A stretch of 64,000 nt of DNA from Emticicia sp040253585 (GTDB taxonomy: Bacteria; Bacteroidota; Bacteroidia; Cytophagales; Spirosomataceae). The stretch spans positions 186,001 through 250,000 of the forward strand of contig NZ_JBELAU010000004.1 in assembly GCF_040253585.1 (NCBI RefSeq), given 5' to 3'. The notes below the pieces were generated by a model. That model made no database searches, was not told the DNA's origin, and saw only the letters and a list, made by a program, of their open reading frames with translations. Of the stretch, positions 51,319 through 59,966 are shown in pieces (position 1 is the stretch's first letter; each line of letters begins with the position of its first letter). A program made the position numbers and the translations under genes.

Positions 51319-52875
51319 ATGAAATATATTTCTAATAAATTTAAAATAGCACTTGCAAGTGCATTATTGGTTAGTCAGACCAGTTGTTCTGATTTCTTGA
51401 AAGAAAATGCTCCTTCAAACCTTACGCCTGAGAGCTTTTACACGATTCCAGACCACGCTGAAGCGGCTTTGGCGTCTGTATATGCTGACCTCAGATTTAT
51501 GGGCGGCGGTGCTGGTATTTTCTCTTCTAACTGGCAACTTTTGGAAGCCCTAACGGGAACTTCAACTACCGAAACAGCTCAGAACTCTGACCTTAATAAC
51601 TTATACGGTTTGGTTCATGATGGAAACACCGCTCACGTAGTAAACTACTGGAATGGTTTGTATAAAGTAATTGCACAAGCCAACCAAGTGATTGCGAAAG
51701 TGCCACCGATTACGCCAATGCCAGATGCTCAAAAGAAAAAGATTTTGGGTGAAGCTAAGTTTTTGCGTGCATCAGCTTATTTCACGGCTGTGAGACTTTG
51801 GGGTGATATTCCGTTGATTACCAACCCTCAGACTGCAAGTTCGGAAGATTTCTTACCTTCGAGAGCATCGCAAGAAGATGTTTATAAATTGATTATTGCT
51901 GACTTGACCGAAGCAGAAAACGCAGGTTTGGCATGGATGGATGCAAGTGGTAGAGTAGGCTTAGCGGCTGTAAAAGCTCAATTAGCTCGTGTATATCTCA
52001 CGATGGCTGGTTTTCCGTTGAGCAAAGGTGCAACGCATTACAAACTGGCGGCCGATAAAGCTCTTGAAGTAATTACGTATGCCAATAGTAACCCTGCTAC
52101 AATCAACCTGTTTCCTACTTATTCTGAAGTTCACAGAGAGAATCTTAAAAACAGAGTAGAGCATTTGTTCATGATTCAGTATAACACTTTAGTGGCTGGA
52201 AATCCGATGGGTAATATGTTCCCTAACTTTAAGCCTGTAACTTATAATGGCCCAGGTGGAACAGGTAGTACAGTACCAACAATTTCGTTCTATAATTCTT
52301 ATGAAGCGGGCGATTTACGCACGAAAGACCAAGAAGGATACTTCTATACAAGCTATTTCACAAATGGTAATGGTGCAAGATTTGAGTTAGGTGCTCCGTA
52401 TATTTTCAAACACTTCAACCAAACTGCTAATGGTTCGGCAGGTGTAGCGGGTTCTCGTAATGATAACTTGAATGTACCACAAATCAGATACGCAGAAGTA
52501 TTATTGATTTTTGCTGAGGCACAAAATGAAGTTGGTGGGCCAAATCAAGCAACTTATGATGCCTTCAAGCGTATCAGAGACCGTGCAAAACTAACAACTC
52601 CTGCTTTGTCATCTTATACAAAAGATTCATTCAGAGAGGCAGTTTGGAAAGAAAGATGGCACGAGCTATGCTACGAGCAAATCACTTGGTTTGACATGGT
52701 GCGTTTACGTAAAGTATTTAACGAAACTACTAAAGGATTCGATAATTTCGTTGGACACATCAACCAAAGCTCTAAGCAGCCTTTGCAAGAAAAACATTTA
52801 TTGCTTCCTTTAGGAAAACAAGAAATGTTGAATAACCCGAACTTGAAACCACAAAATCCTGGTTATCCAAACTAA
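51319..52875 (+). CDS. SusD/RagB-family nutrient-binding outer-membrane lipoprotein
   Basis: The 518-residue partner of the SusC protein starts MKYISNKFKIALASALL and is lipidated at Cys23 (VSQTSCSDFLKE). It has the SusD helices with LGEAKFLRASAYFTAVRLWGDIPLI, the TPR-like bundle, and the C-terminal RYAEVLLIFAEAQNEVGGPNQ and VWKERWHELCYEQITWFDMVRL. It caps the SusC barrel and binds substrate. ATG at 51319 is preferred over the upstream TTG at 51301. A hairpin follows the stop. Confidence 0.92.
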   Translation: MKYISNKFKIALASALLVSQTSCSDFLKENAPSNLTPESFYTIPDHAEAALASVYADLRFMGGGAGIFSSNWQLLEALTGTSTTETAQNSDLNNLYGLVHDGNTAHVVNYWNGLYKVIAQANQVIAKVPPITPMPDAQKKKILGEAKFLRASAYFTAVRLWGDIPLITNPQTASSEDFLPSRASQEDVYKLIIADLTEAENAGLAWMDASGRVGLAAVKAQLARVYLTMAGFPLSKGATHYKLAADKALEVITYANSNPATINLFPTYSEVHRENLKNRVEHLFMIQYNTLVAGNPMGNMFPNFKPVTYNGPGGTGSTVPTISFYNSYEAGDLRTKDQEGYFYTSYFTNGNGARFELGAPYIFKHFNQTANGSAGVAGSRNDNLNVPQIRYAEVLLIFAEAQNEVGGPNQATYDAFKRIRDRAKLTTPALSSYTKDSFREAVWKERWHELCYEQITWFDMVRLRKVFNETTKGFDNFVGHINQSSKQPLQEKHLLLPLGKQEMLNNPNLKPQNPGYPN

Positions 52876-52897
52876 GAAATTGTAGGTTTTAGACCAT

Positions 52898-52937
52898 AAA
52901 AAAGTCCCTCTTTTGATTTCAGAAGAAGGACTTTTTT
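52898..52937. terminator. Terminator between the SusD and msrA genes
   Basis: Arms aaaaaagtccctctt (52898-52912) and aagaaggactttttt (52923-52937), one mismatch, with A-runs and T-runs on the two sides. It can end both convergent transcripts. Confidence 0.82.
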
Positions 52938-52954
52938 ATAGCATTTTTTCCTAT

Positions 52955-52982
52955 GTAGAGCCGTTGCATGTAACGTCTCTAC
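52955..52982. repeat. REP-like palindrome, second copy
   Basis: gtagagccgttgca and tgtaacgtctctac match as inverted arms at 12 of 14 positions; the unit is closely related to that at 22009-22035. It lies between convergent genes. Confidence 0.7.
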
Positions 52983-52986
52983 TATT

Positions 52987-53637
52987 TTAATGTTTCCCTT
53001 TCAATAACTCAGGAAATTGAGCTTTCATGCGTTCTAACCTCGGAATCGAAACATTTTGAACGTAAGGGTTTTCGGGGTGATTACGCTCGTAATCTTGGTG
53101 ATAAGCTTCTGCTTTCCAGAAAACTTTAAAAGGAACGATTTCCACCGCAATCGGTTTCTTGTATTTGCCCGAAGCATTGAGTTGTTTTTTGTAGTTTTCG
53201 GCCAATGTTTTTTCGGTTTCGTTTTGGTAAAAAATTACCGAACGATACGAGTCTCCTTTATCTGGGCCTTGACCTTTCACTTGGGTTGGGTCTTGCGAAG
53301 CAAAATAGACTTTCAAAAGTGTTTCGTAAGAAATGATTTTAGGGTCATAGATTACCTCAACTGACTCGGCGTGGCCTGTTAGTTCGGTGTTTACGTCTTC
53401 GTACGTTGGATTTTTCGTATGCCCGCCACTATATCCCGAAACAGCTTCTTTAACGCCTTTTAGGCTCTCAAAAATAGCTTCTACACACCAAAAACAACCC
53501 GATGCAAAATAGGCTTTTTCAGTTGGGCCATAAACGGTTTTGTCAACCACTTTTTCGGTTGGTTTGGTAGTTGTGCTACACGATAATATAAAAATAAAAA
53601 CGCTCAGCGTGAGGCTGGCAACAAATGTTTTTCTCAT
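52987..53637 (-). CDS. msrA: Peptide methionine sulfoxide reductase A, lipoprotein form
   Basis: MsrA reduces methionine-S-sulfoxide in oxidised proteins. The catalytic signature FASGCFWCVEAIFESLKG and GHAESVEVIYDP, plus YHQDYERNHPENPY, are all present. The 216-residue product begins MRKTFVASLTLSVFIFILSC, a lipoprotein signal with Cys20, so this copy acts in the periplasm or envelope rather than the cytoplasm. A longer frame from 53697 adds 20 unlikely residues. No MsrB domain is fused. Confidence 0.94.
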   Translation of the reverse strand: MRKTFVASLTLSVFIFILSCSTTTKPTEKVVDKTVYGPTEKAYFASGCFWCVEAIFESLKGVKEAVSGYSGGHTKNPTYEDVNTELTGHAESVEVIYDPKIISYETLLKVYFASQDPTQVKGQGPDKGDSYRSVIFYQNETEKTLAENYKKQLNASGKYKKPIAVEIVPFKVFWKAEAYHQDYERNHPENPYVQNVSIPRLERMKAQFPELLKGKH

Positions 53638-53659
53638 AGCTTTTCTGAAATGATTTTGA

Positions 53660-53694
53660 TTAAAAAAGCGTGTCAGGCTTGGGCTTGACACGCT
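53660..53694 (-). terminator. Terminator of the PorE-like gene
   Basis: Arms agcgtgtca (53667-53675) and tgacacgct (53686-53694), perfect, followed on the minus strand by a T-run (complement of the A-run at 53662-53667). It lies 58 bases past the stop at 53753 and upstream of msrA. Confidence 0.85.
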
Positions 53695-53752
53695 CATGTA
53701 TATAAACGCTGAAACAGGTAATTTGGTTTTATGAACAATTTTGAAAATTGTT

Positions 53753-55780
53753 TTACTCGATTTCTAAAACTTTAAATTCAGTACGACGGTTAGTCTGATG
53801 CTCTTCTTCAGTTTTGGCGTTTTTAATGATTAACTCACTTTCTCCGTAACCTTTCGCCGACAGACGTTCACGAGCAATGCCTTTAGATACAATATAATTA
53901 ATGGCCGATTCGGCACGTTTTTGTGACAAACGAAGGTTATAAATTTCAGTTGCACGAGAGTCAGTGTGCGAGCCTAACTCAATTTTAATCTGAGGATTAT
54001 CCGTTAACGTTTGTACCAATTTATCCAATTCGATGGCTGCATCTGAGCGAATATCCCATTTATCTAAATCATAATAAATATTATCAACTCTGAATGTTTT
54101 TCCTACAAAAACAGGCTCTAAATTGAGTGATGTATAGAAAGTCGTATCGGTTACAGGCTTTTTTAATAACGACTGCGGAATCTCTCGGCCATTCATTGAA
54201 AATTCTTCACGATTGGTTAAGAAATTTGCCTTTTTCGACATCACTAAATAATTACCATCAACTTTTAATTTGATTGGGCCAAATTTGCCATCTTTTCCCG
54301 TTGAAAGCTCGGTAACTACTTCGTTTTCATTATCAGTATCAACTATTCTAACTCGTGCCGAATCAAGTGGAACAAAAGCATTTGCCGCATTTTTGGTGGT
54401 AATTGTACCAACTAAATAATAATTAACTGTCTTGATTTCGAGTGCCTTGCTGGTGCTATCAGGATTGCCATTTTTAGGCGAAAGCAATGGGTTTTTCGAT
54501 GGGTCGTCGTTATCGGCTAAATCTGGCTTTTTCGGAGCTTCATAATAATAAATATCGTCGTCGCCCGAGCCACCCGCACGGTTCGATGAGAAAAACACAT
54601 CGCCACGCTTGCTCATTACCAAACCGAAATCATCCATGTTTGAATTATACGGAATCCCCATATTTTCAACCGTAATCTTTCCACCCGCACGCACGGCCAA
54701 GAAAAGGTCAAGTTTACCGAGGCCAGGGTGGCCATCAGAAGCAAAATAGAGTTTTCCATCTTCTGATACATACGGAAACATTTCATCGCCAGCGGTATTA
54801 ATTTCTTTACCTAAATTCACTGGATTTCCGAAACGCCCCGAAGCATCCATGTTTACTCTGTAAATATCCAGTCCACCAAAACCACCAGGGCGATTTGATG
54901 AAAAATAAATCGTTTTACCATCACGTGAGAACGCAGGGCTGCCATCCCAACTGGCTGAATCAGAGGCACTTACATAGCGTGGTTCTGTCCAGCCGCTGCC
55001 ATCAACGTAGCGAGCGATGTATAAATCCATATCAGGCGAAAGGTCTTTACGTTTACCTGTATTGCCACGAGAATAAATCATTGTTTTGCCATCGGGCGAA
55101 AAAGTTGGCGTTCCTTCGTTGCGTTCTTCGTCAAAAATAGCATCGCTGAATTTCTCAACTTTGCCCATTTCGCCAATCGTTTTATCTATTTTTACTTTGT
55201 AAAGTCCAACATACGGCAAGCCATTGGCATAAATTTTATTTTTGCGTGAAGCCGTAAAAATCAATTCGTCGCCCAGTACCATTGGGGCAAATTCTGAGCC
55301 TTTAGTATTGAGTTGCGAAAGATTTTTGAACTCAACTACGCTTTGTTTTTTCTTAATATCATCAATCGTTTTGAGCGTATTTACTTCACGATAAGCCTTT
55401 TCGTTGTAGGCTTTGATAGTGCTTTTCGAGTCGATGAATTGTTGCAATTCTTTCAAAGCCAAATCATAATTTCCTGCGGCTTTCAGAGCAAACGCATAGT
55501 GGAAATGAGCCTCTGGATTGGTGAGTTTTGCTTCAAAAGCCTTCTGATAAAACGGCACGGCTTCTACCCAACGATTCGACAGACGATAAGCTTCGGCAAT
55601 TTTATGATACAGATTGGCTTTTTCGCTTTCGGCAATATTTACTACCTTCGTCAAATCTTTAATGGCCAATTCGTATTGACCTTTATCGAAGCTCGAAAGC
55701 CCACGTTTATAGGTTTGAATTTGTCCAAAAACCGAATTTGTAAGCACCAAAAGGGCAATAATATGAATTATTCTTTTCAT
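53753..55780 (-). CDS. OmpA-family protein with TPR, beta-propeller and CRD-like domains (PorE-like)
   Basis: The 675-residue product has a Sec signal (MKRIIHIIALLVLTNSVFGQ), TPR-like repeats to about residue 140 (AEAYRLSNRWVEAVPFYQKA), PD40/WD40-like blades at about 150-420 (GTPTFSPDGKTMIYSR, GSPAFSRDGKTIYFSSNRPG, MFPYVSEDGKLYFASDG), a carboxypeptidase-regulatory-like sandwich at about 450-545, and an OmpA C-terminal peptidoglycan-binding domain (IELGSHTDSRATEIYNLRLSQKRAE). This order and length match PorE of the type IX secretion system, but similar OmpA proteins occur in several copies in these genomes. Probable role: anchoring an outer-membrane complex to peptidoglycan. Confidence 0.85.
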   Translation of the reverse strand: MKRIIHIIALLVLTNSVFGQIQTYKRGLSSFDKGQYELAIKDLTKVVNIAESEKANLYHKIAEAYRLSNRWVEAVPFYQKAFEAKLTNPEAHFHYAFALKAAGNYDLALKELQQFIDSKSTIKAYNEKAYREVNTLKTIDDIKKKQSVVEFKNLSQLNTKGSEFAPMVLGDELIFTASRKNKIYANGLPYVGLYKVKIDKTIGEMGKVEKFSDAIFDEERNEGTPTFSPDGKTMIYSRGNTGKRKDLSPDMDLYIARYVDGSGWTEPRYVSASDSASWDGSPAFSRDGKTIYFSSNRPGGFGGLDIYRVNMDASGRFGNPVNLGKEINTAGDEMFPYVSEDGKLYFASDGHPGLGKLDLFLAVRAGGKITVENMGIPYNSNMDDFGLVMSKRGDVFFSSNRAGGSGDDDIYYYEAPKKPDLADNDDPSKNPLLSPKNGNPDSTSKALEIKTVNYYLVGTITTKNAANAFVPLDSARVRIVDTDNENEVVTELSTGKDGKFGPIKLKVDGNYLVMSKKANFLTNREEFSMNGREIPQSLLKKPVTDTTFYTSLNLEPVFVGKTFRVDNIYYDLDKWDIRSDAAIELDKLVQTLTDNPQIKIELGSHTDSRATEIYNLRLSQKRAESAINYIVSKGIARERLSAKGYGESELIIKNAKTEEEHQTNRRTEFKVLEIE

Positions 55781-56018
55781 GTTTTACGGGTTGTTTCATG
55801 GAAGGTTTCGCTTTCCATAGAAATTTGATATTTCGACTCAATTTATGAGTTTAACCTAATCAATCAAACGATTTTTTCAAAGAATTGTTGTTTAAGAATT
55901 ACGAATAATCCGATTGACGAATTACAAATGGTTTGTTGTAGTAATAAATAACTGATAGTCAGTAGTTTACGTGTACAAGTTTTACTTTTGATTCACGATT
56001 TAATTGAAAAAACAAAAT

Positions 56019-56831
56019 ATGTCTTTTATTGTTTCTGAAATCACGATTTATCCAATCAAATCACTGGGCGGAATTAGCCTGCAACACGCCGTTGTTGAGG
56101 AACGTGGACTGCAATATGACCGCCGTTGGGTACTTGCCGATGAAAATAATGTGTTTATTACGCAACGCCAAAACGAACAAATGGCTATGATTGATGTGGC
56201 TATCGAAGAAACGGGTTTACGAGTAACACACCGATTGAAAAGAATAGCTCCTTTACAGATTCCGTTTGTGCCAGAAACTACTGAACAACAGCAAATTACG
56301 ATTTGGGACGATGTGGTGCGTGGAATCCGAGTAAGCGATGAGGCAGATGCGTGGTTTACGACGGTTTTGGGTAAAAAATGCAGTTTGTTTTACCAACCCG
56401 ATGATTCGATAAGATTAACTGACCCGAAATATTCAATCACAAAAGAAGAACACACGAGTTTTTCGGACGGCTATCCGATTTTGGTAATTGGACAAGCAAG
56501 CCTCGACGAACTGAATGCTAAACTCGAAGAGCCAGTTTCGATGAAGCGTTTTAGACCAAATCTTGTTTTTATAGGTGGGGAAGCTCATGTAGAAGATACT
56601 TGGAAATATTTTACTGTGGCCGATGCAAAATTGGTAGGCGTAAAACCCTGTGCAAGGTGTGTTTTGACAACGATAAACCCCGAAACGGCCGAGAAAGGGA
56701 AAGAACCTCTCAGAACACTGACACAGTATAGAAATGTGAATAATAAAATTTTATTTGGGCAGAATTTGTTGGTTGTAGAAACAGGAAAGGTTTCGGTAGG
56801 AGATGAAATATTAATGTTAGATGATAAATGA
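56019..56831 (+). CDS. MOSC-domain protein (mARC-like)
   Basis: The 270-residue protein has an N-terminal MOSC beta-barrel domain (ITIYPIKSLGGISLQHAVVEERGLQYDRRW) and a C-terminal MOSC domain with the molybdenum-cofactor Cys in KPCARCVLTTINP. Related proteins such as YcbX and mARC reduce N-hydroxylated compounds with a molybdenum cofactor. ATG at 56019 fits better than the TTG at 56004. Its last codons overlap the start of the downstream membrane-protein gene, indicating coupling. No molybdopterin-synthesis gene is adjacent. Confidence 0.88.
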   Translation: MSFIVSEITIYPIKSLGGISLQHAVVEERGLQYDRRWVLADENNVFITQRQNEQMAMIDVAIEETGLRVTHRLKRIAPLQIPFVPETTEQQQITIWDDVVRGIRVSDEADAWFTTVLGKKCSLFYQPDDSIRLTDPKYSITKEEHTSFSDGYPILVIGQASLDELNAKLEEPVSMKRFRPNLVFIGGEAHVEDTWKYFTVADAKLVGVKPCARCVLTTINPETAEKGKEPLRTLTQYRNVNNKILFGQNLLVVETGKVSVGDEILMLDDK

Positions 56832-57669
56832 TGAATGCTTGATGGTTGAAGGTAAAAATAATTTCCTTAAAACACTCCATTATCTAAGCCTTGATGTAGT
56901 GTTGGGAGCGGTGGTAAGTAGTTGGATGTTTTGGAAAATACCCGATGGAAATGGTATGGTAAATCTACCCTCGATTTTGATTTTGGGTATCTGTACTTGG
57001 ATTATTTATATACTCGACCGCCTGCTTGATAACCTAAAATCTGAGCCAGAAGATGCCCGACACCAATTTCATTTTCAGTATCAGTATTATCTGCAAGTAG
57101 GCATTATTATTTTGTTTTTGCTTGCGGCTATTTTAGCCTTTTTCTTGCCCCGAAATGTCATTTATTTTGGTATTGCTCTTTCGGTTTTGATAATGATTTA
57201 CTTTTATATTTTACATAAAAAATCAAAATCGGCTAATTATCAATACTTTAAAGAAATTTTTACTTCAGCAATTTATAGCCTTTGCGTAGTTGGAAGTGCT
57301 TTTAGTACGAAATCAAATCTTGACTGGCAAGCCTATTTGGCTGGTTTTGTCTTCTTCTTATTGGTGCATCAGAGTATCCTGATTTTTTCATTTTACGAAT
57401 CACAAGCGTATCCAGCAACAAAAAACCTCGCCAAGAAACTTGGCAAGGCCAATTGTACTTATCTAATATGGGGAGTTTTAGTTTTTTCGATTGTCTCTAT
57501 CTTTTTGACCGATAATTTATTTATCAAAAAAGTATTTTTGATAGAAAGTTTAATGGCTTTCTGCTCGGTGTTGATTTATTTTTTTGAAGTAAAACTTGCA
57601 AAAAACGAAAACTATCGTTGGCTTGGGGAAATGGTATTTTGGTTGCCTTTGATACTTATTTTCTTTTAA
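56821..57669 (+). CDS. UbiA-like multipass membrane protein of unknown function
   Basis: The 282-residue product has about eight hydrophobic segments and an Asp-containing segment YILDRLLDNLKSEPEDARHQ near residues 62-81, resembling the first acidic motif of UbiA-type prenyltransferases, though the second acidic motif is not evident. The start ATG at 56821 overlaps the MOSC gene by 11 bases; ATG at 56842 is an alternative that leaves ten bases between the genes. Function is unknown; coupling to the MOSC gene suggests a common transcript. Confidence 0.65.
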   Translation: MINDECLMVEGKNNFLKTLHYLSLDVVLGAVVSSWMFWKIPDGNGMVNLPSILILGICTWIIYILDRLLDNLKSEPEDARHQFHFQYQYYLQVGIIILFLLAAILAFFLPRNVIYFGIALSVLIMIYFYILHKKSKSANYQYFKEIFTSAIYSLCVVGSAFSTKSNLDWQAYLAGFVFFLLVHQSILIFSFYESQAYPATKNLAKKLGKANCTYLIWGVLVFSIVSIFLTDNLFIKKVFLIESLMAFCSVLIYFFEVKLAKNENYRWLGEMVFWLPLILIFF

Positions 57670-57898
57670 GTCTATCCTCAATTTTTTTTGATTTTACTTC
57701 TGTTTTAGCGTCTTCTTCTTTCTTTTCTTTCATAATTCTAAGTCCACGGCGGTAGGTATAATAGAAAAAACCTGCCACGGCAAACATCAAAAAGAAATAG
57801 CTATCTTTTAGAGCTACGCCTTTATAAAGTGCTTGATCAACAAACATGGTCAGGAATGCCAAGCTTGCAAAAAGTATGATTGATTCGATGAGTTTCAT
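57656..57898 (-). CDS. Small two-helix membrane protein of unknown function
   Basis: The 80-residue product has an N-terminal membrane segment (SIILFASLAFLTMFVDQAL), a second (YFFLMFAVAGFFYYTYR), then a strongly charged Lys/Glu tail ending DRLKRK. The size and open frame with ATG start support a real gene. Its 3' end overlaps the convergent UbiA-like gene by 14 bases. It lies 41 bases upstream of nothing on its strand except that overlap, and 41 bases downstream of the map stop, so it may be cotranscribed with map. Confidence 0.65.
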   Translation of the reverse strand: MKLIESIILFASLAFLTMFVDQALYKGVALKDSYFFLMFAVAGFFYYTYRRGLRIMKEKKEEDAKTEVKSKKIEDRLKRK

Positions 57899-57939
57899 GA
57901 TAAATTACTAATAATGATTTAATTGATAAGACTATTTTA

Positions 57940-58704
57940 TCAGTCCCATAGTTCATTTTTTTCGGTTAAAATAATCGGTTTTCCGTCAGTGATAAGAATA
58001 GTATGCTCGTGTTGAGCCATAAAACCGCCTTTGTTGCCAATCATTGTCCAACCATCTTTTTGAGTGATAGCTTCTGTTGAAACCGTTGAAATAAAAGTCT
58101 CGACGGCCACTACCGAATTTTTACGAAATCTGGTAGTGTTGTATTTATCTCTGTAATTCGGAATTTCTTTGGGGGCTTCGTGCAGGCTTTTACCCACACC
58201 GTGTCCAGTCAGATTGCGAATGACTCGATAGCCTCTTTTCTTGGCTTCGGTTTCCATCAGAAAACCTACGTCAGAAATTTTTACTCCACCTTTGATATTG
58301 GCAATGGCCTTACGCAAAATATCTTTAGAGGCATCAATAAGTTTTTGGTGTTGGTAAATGTCATTTCCGAGAACAAAAGAACAACCATTATCAGAGAAAA
58401 AGCCACCAACTTCGGCCGATACATCAATGTTAATTAAATCGCCTTCTTGTAAAATTCTTTTATCCGATGGAATACCGTGGCAAAACTCTTGATTGACACT
58501 AATGCAAGTGAATCCTGGGAAATTATACGTTACTTTCGGAGCTGATTTTGCTCCAAAATCTTTGAGGATTTGTCCGCCAAAATCGTCTAATTCTTGGGTG
58601 GTCATGCCTGGTTTAGCATAATTTATCATTTCTCGGAGTGTCACGGCTACTGCCTCACTCGCTGTTTGCATTCCGACTAATTCTTCTTCTTTTGTTATCG
58701 ACAT
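57940..58704 (-). CDS. map: Methionine aminopeptidase, type I
   Basis: MAP removes the initiator methionine from new proteins. The 254-residue sequence shows the metal ligands in NIDVSAEVGGFFSDNG (two Asp), GHGVGKSLHEAPKEIPNY (His), VAVETFIS (Glu) and MAQHEHTILIT (Glu). The size is normal for type I enzymes without an SH3-linker extension. The next gene upstream on the same strand is a tiny cytochrome b5-like gene 20 bases away, so the two may form an operon. In most bacteria map is near ribosomal-protein genes; here it is not, suggesting an additional copy. Confidence 0.95.
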   Translation of the reverse strand: MSITKEEELVGMQTASEAVAVTLREMINYAKPGMTTQELDDFGGQILKDFGAKSAPKVTYNFPGFTCISVNQEFCHGIPSDKRILQEGDLINIDVSAEVGGFFSDNGCSFVLGNDIYQHQKLIDASKDILRKAIANIKGGVKISDVGFLMETEAKKRGYRVIRNLTGHGVGKSLHEAPKEIPNYRDKYNTTRFRKNSVVAVETFISTVSTEAITQKDGWTMIGNKGGFMAQHEHTILITDGKPIILTEKNELWD

Positions 58705-58724
58705 TTTATTTTGTATTCCTGTAA

Positions 58725-58955
58725 TTAACTAACCAACTTCCCAATCACCTTAAATTTCTCAAAAACGGCTTCGTTATGCGGGGCATCGGCCAATTCTTCG
58801 GTTAAATCTTGTCCAGCCCAGTGTTCGTAATGTTTGCCGTTTCTCCACAATCTTGAGCTTCCTACATCGTAGATTTGTCCTTTGTAAGCCACCCAAATAT
58901 CATCTTTCTCTTGTCCGTTTCGGAGGGCGAGTTGGTTTTTGGTATATTCTTTCAC
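58725..58955 (-). CDS. Small cytochrome b5-like heme/steroid-binding domain protein
   Basis: The 76-residue product is a bare cytochrome b5-like domain: YTKNQLALRNGQEKDDIWVAY, the KGQIYDVGSSRLWRNGKHYEHW core, and AGQDLTEELADAPHNEAVF. The two His in GKHYEHW and APHNE are candidate ligands, though this subfamily (as in MAPR-type proteins) may bind heme through other residues. No in-frame ATG exists upstream before a stop; the start codon is GTG at 58955. It has no signal peptide. It sits 20 bases upstream of map. Function unknown. Confidence 0.78.
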   Translation of the reverse strand: MKEYTKNQLALRNGQEKDDIWVAYKGQIYDVGSSRLWRNGKHYEHWAGQDLTEELADAPHNEAVFEKFKVIGKLVS

Positions 58956-59202
58956 GATGCTAATTGTATCTTTTTCACAACAAAATTGGCATTAAATCCG
59001 TCGTGAAGCAAAATTTTTATTTTTAATTTCAGCACTTCGTGACTTTGATTGACTAAGAAAATATTTCAAATCTTAGTGGAAACTTAGTGTTCTTTGTCCC
59101 TTGGTGGTAAAAAAATGATTGACTGAGCCGACTAATATTCTAACTTTCAATGCTTACTTTTGTTTTCAAATACAAAAACTGATACTAAAAATACCTCAAC
59201 GA

Positions 59203-59883
59203 ATGATACTCGAAAAACTCGAAGACGCCCACAAATTTAAACTTTGGAAAAGTAATTTAATTGCTAATGGTCTGAAAATCAATAAAGTAGATGAGCATTA
59301 TACTCGCCGACGCTATAATGGAGAAGTGCTTTTTTCGTTGTTGATGCTTGATGCCGAAACGCCCGAAGGCGATAAAATTCCACCGATTTGTTTTCTGAAA
59401 GGTGAAGTTGTGTGTGTGTTGATTTGTTTGATAAATAAAGAAACTCGTGAGAAGTTTTTGCTTTTGGTAAAACAACGCCGCATAGCCGAGGGGGGCTTTA
59501 CGTACGAACACCCAGCAGGAATGGTTGACGGCACAAAAACACCACTCGAAATAGCGGTACAAGAAGTAAGAGAAGAAACTGGGCTTCAAATTTCGGAAAG
59601 CCAATTAATGGATTTGATGGATGGAAAAAGAGGTTTCCCCGCTACTGGAACGAGCGATGAAGCAATTTATTTATATGCCTGTGAAATAGAAATGACAGCC
59701 GAAGAAATTGCGGCCATGAATAATAAAGAAATGGGAACTGATTATGAATTTGAGCGAATCACGACCCATGTAGTTCCATTTGTAGAAGGACATCGAATGA
59801 TTAATAACACCAATGCTATATTACTTGACTATATGTACCTCACAAAAGTAGGAGATTTTGAAACTTTAAAAGTTCTGAGTTAA
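59203..59883 (+). CDS. Nudix hydrolase (ADP-sugar diphosphatase-like)
   Basis: The 226-residue protein resembles nucleoside-diphosphate-sugar hydrolases, with an N-terminal strand domain and the Nudix region HPAGMVDGTKTPLEIAVQEV followed by REETGLQ. Compared with the canonical box G-x5-E-x7-REUxEExGU, the first Glu is Lys and the Arg of REU is Gln; the catalytic EE pair is kept. The frame opens at a TTG (59119), but ATG at 59203 (MILEKLEDAHKFKLW) matches the likely natural N-terminus. It converges with the Tat oxidoreductase gene over a hairpin. Confidence 0.83.
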   Translation: MILEKLEDAHKFKLWKSNLIANGLKINKVDEHYTRRRYNGEVLFSLLMLDAETPEGDKIPPICFLKGEVVCVLICLINKETREKFLLLVKQRRIAEGGFTYEHPAGMVDGTKTPLEIAVQEVREETGLQISESQLMDLMDGKRGFPATGTSDEAIYLYACEIEMTAEEIAAMNNKEMGTDYEFERITTHVVPFVEGHRMINNTNAILLDYMYLTKVGDFETLKVLS

Positions 59884-59890
59884 GAGTGCT

Positions 59891-59960
59891 GAGTTCTGAG
59901 TTGGGTTTACTCATTAAAAACTCAGAACCGCACGGGCGGCCCCGTCTCAACTCAGAACTC
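59891..59960. terminator. Inverted repeat between convergent genes
   Basis: Perfect 13-base arms gagttctgagttg (59891-59903) and caactcagaactc (59948-59960), with additional gttctgagtt and actcagaac copies nearby (59873 onward and 59930 region) and a GC-rich core cgcacgggcggccccg. It may act as a terminator for both genes or be a repetitive element. Confidence 0.5.
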
Positions 59961-59966
59961 TAAACT

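Noticed and set aside
55313..55828. Plus-strand frame of 171 codons opposite the PorE-like gene
   Set aside because: It is antisense to clear TPR-coding sequence and has no recognisable domain.
58990..59115. Sequence resembling a degenerate cttcgtg.../ctttgtccc...ggtggt repeat upstream of the Nudix gene
   Set aside because: It looks like a remnant of a common intergenic motif but no second copy is in the window, so it could not be supported.
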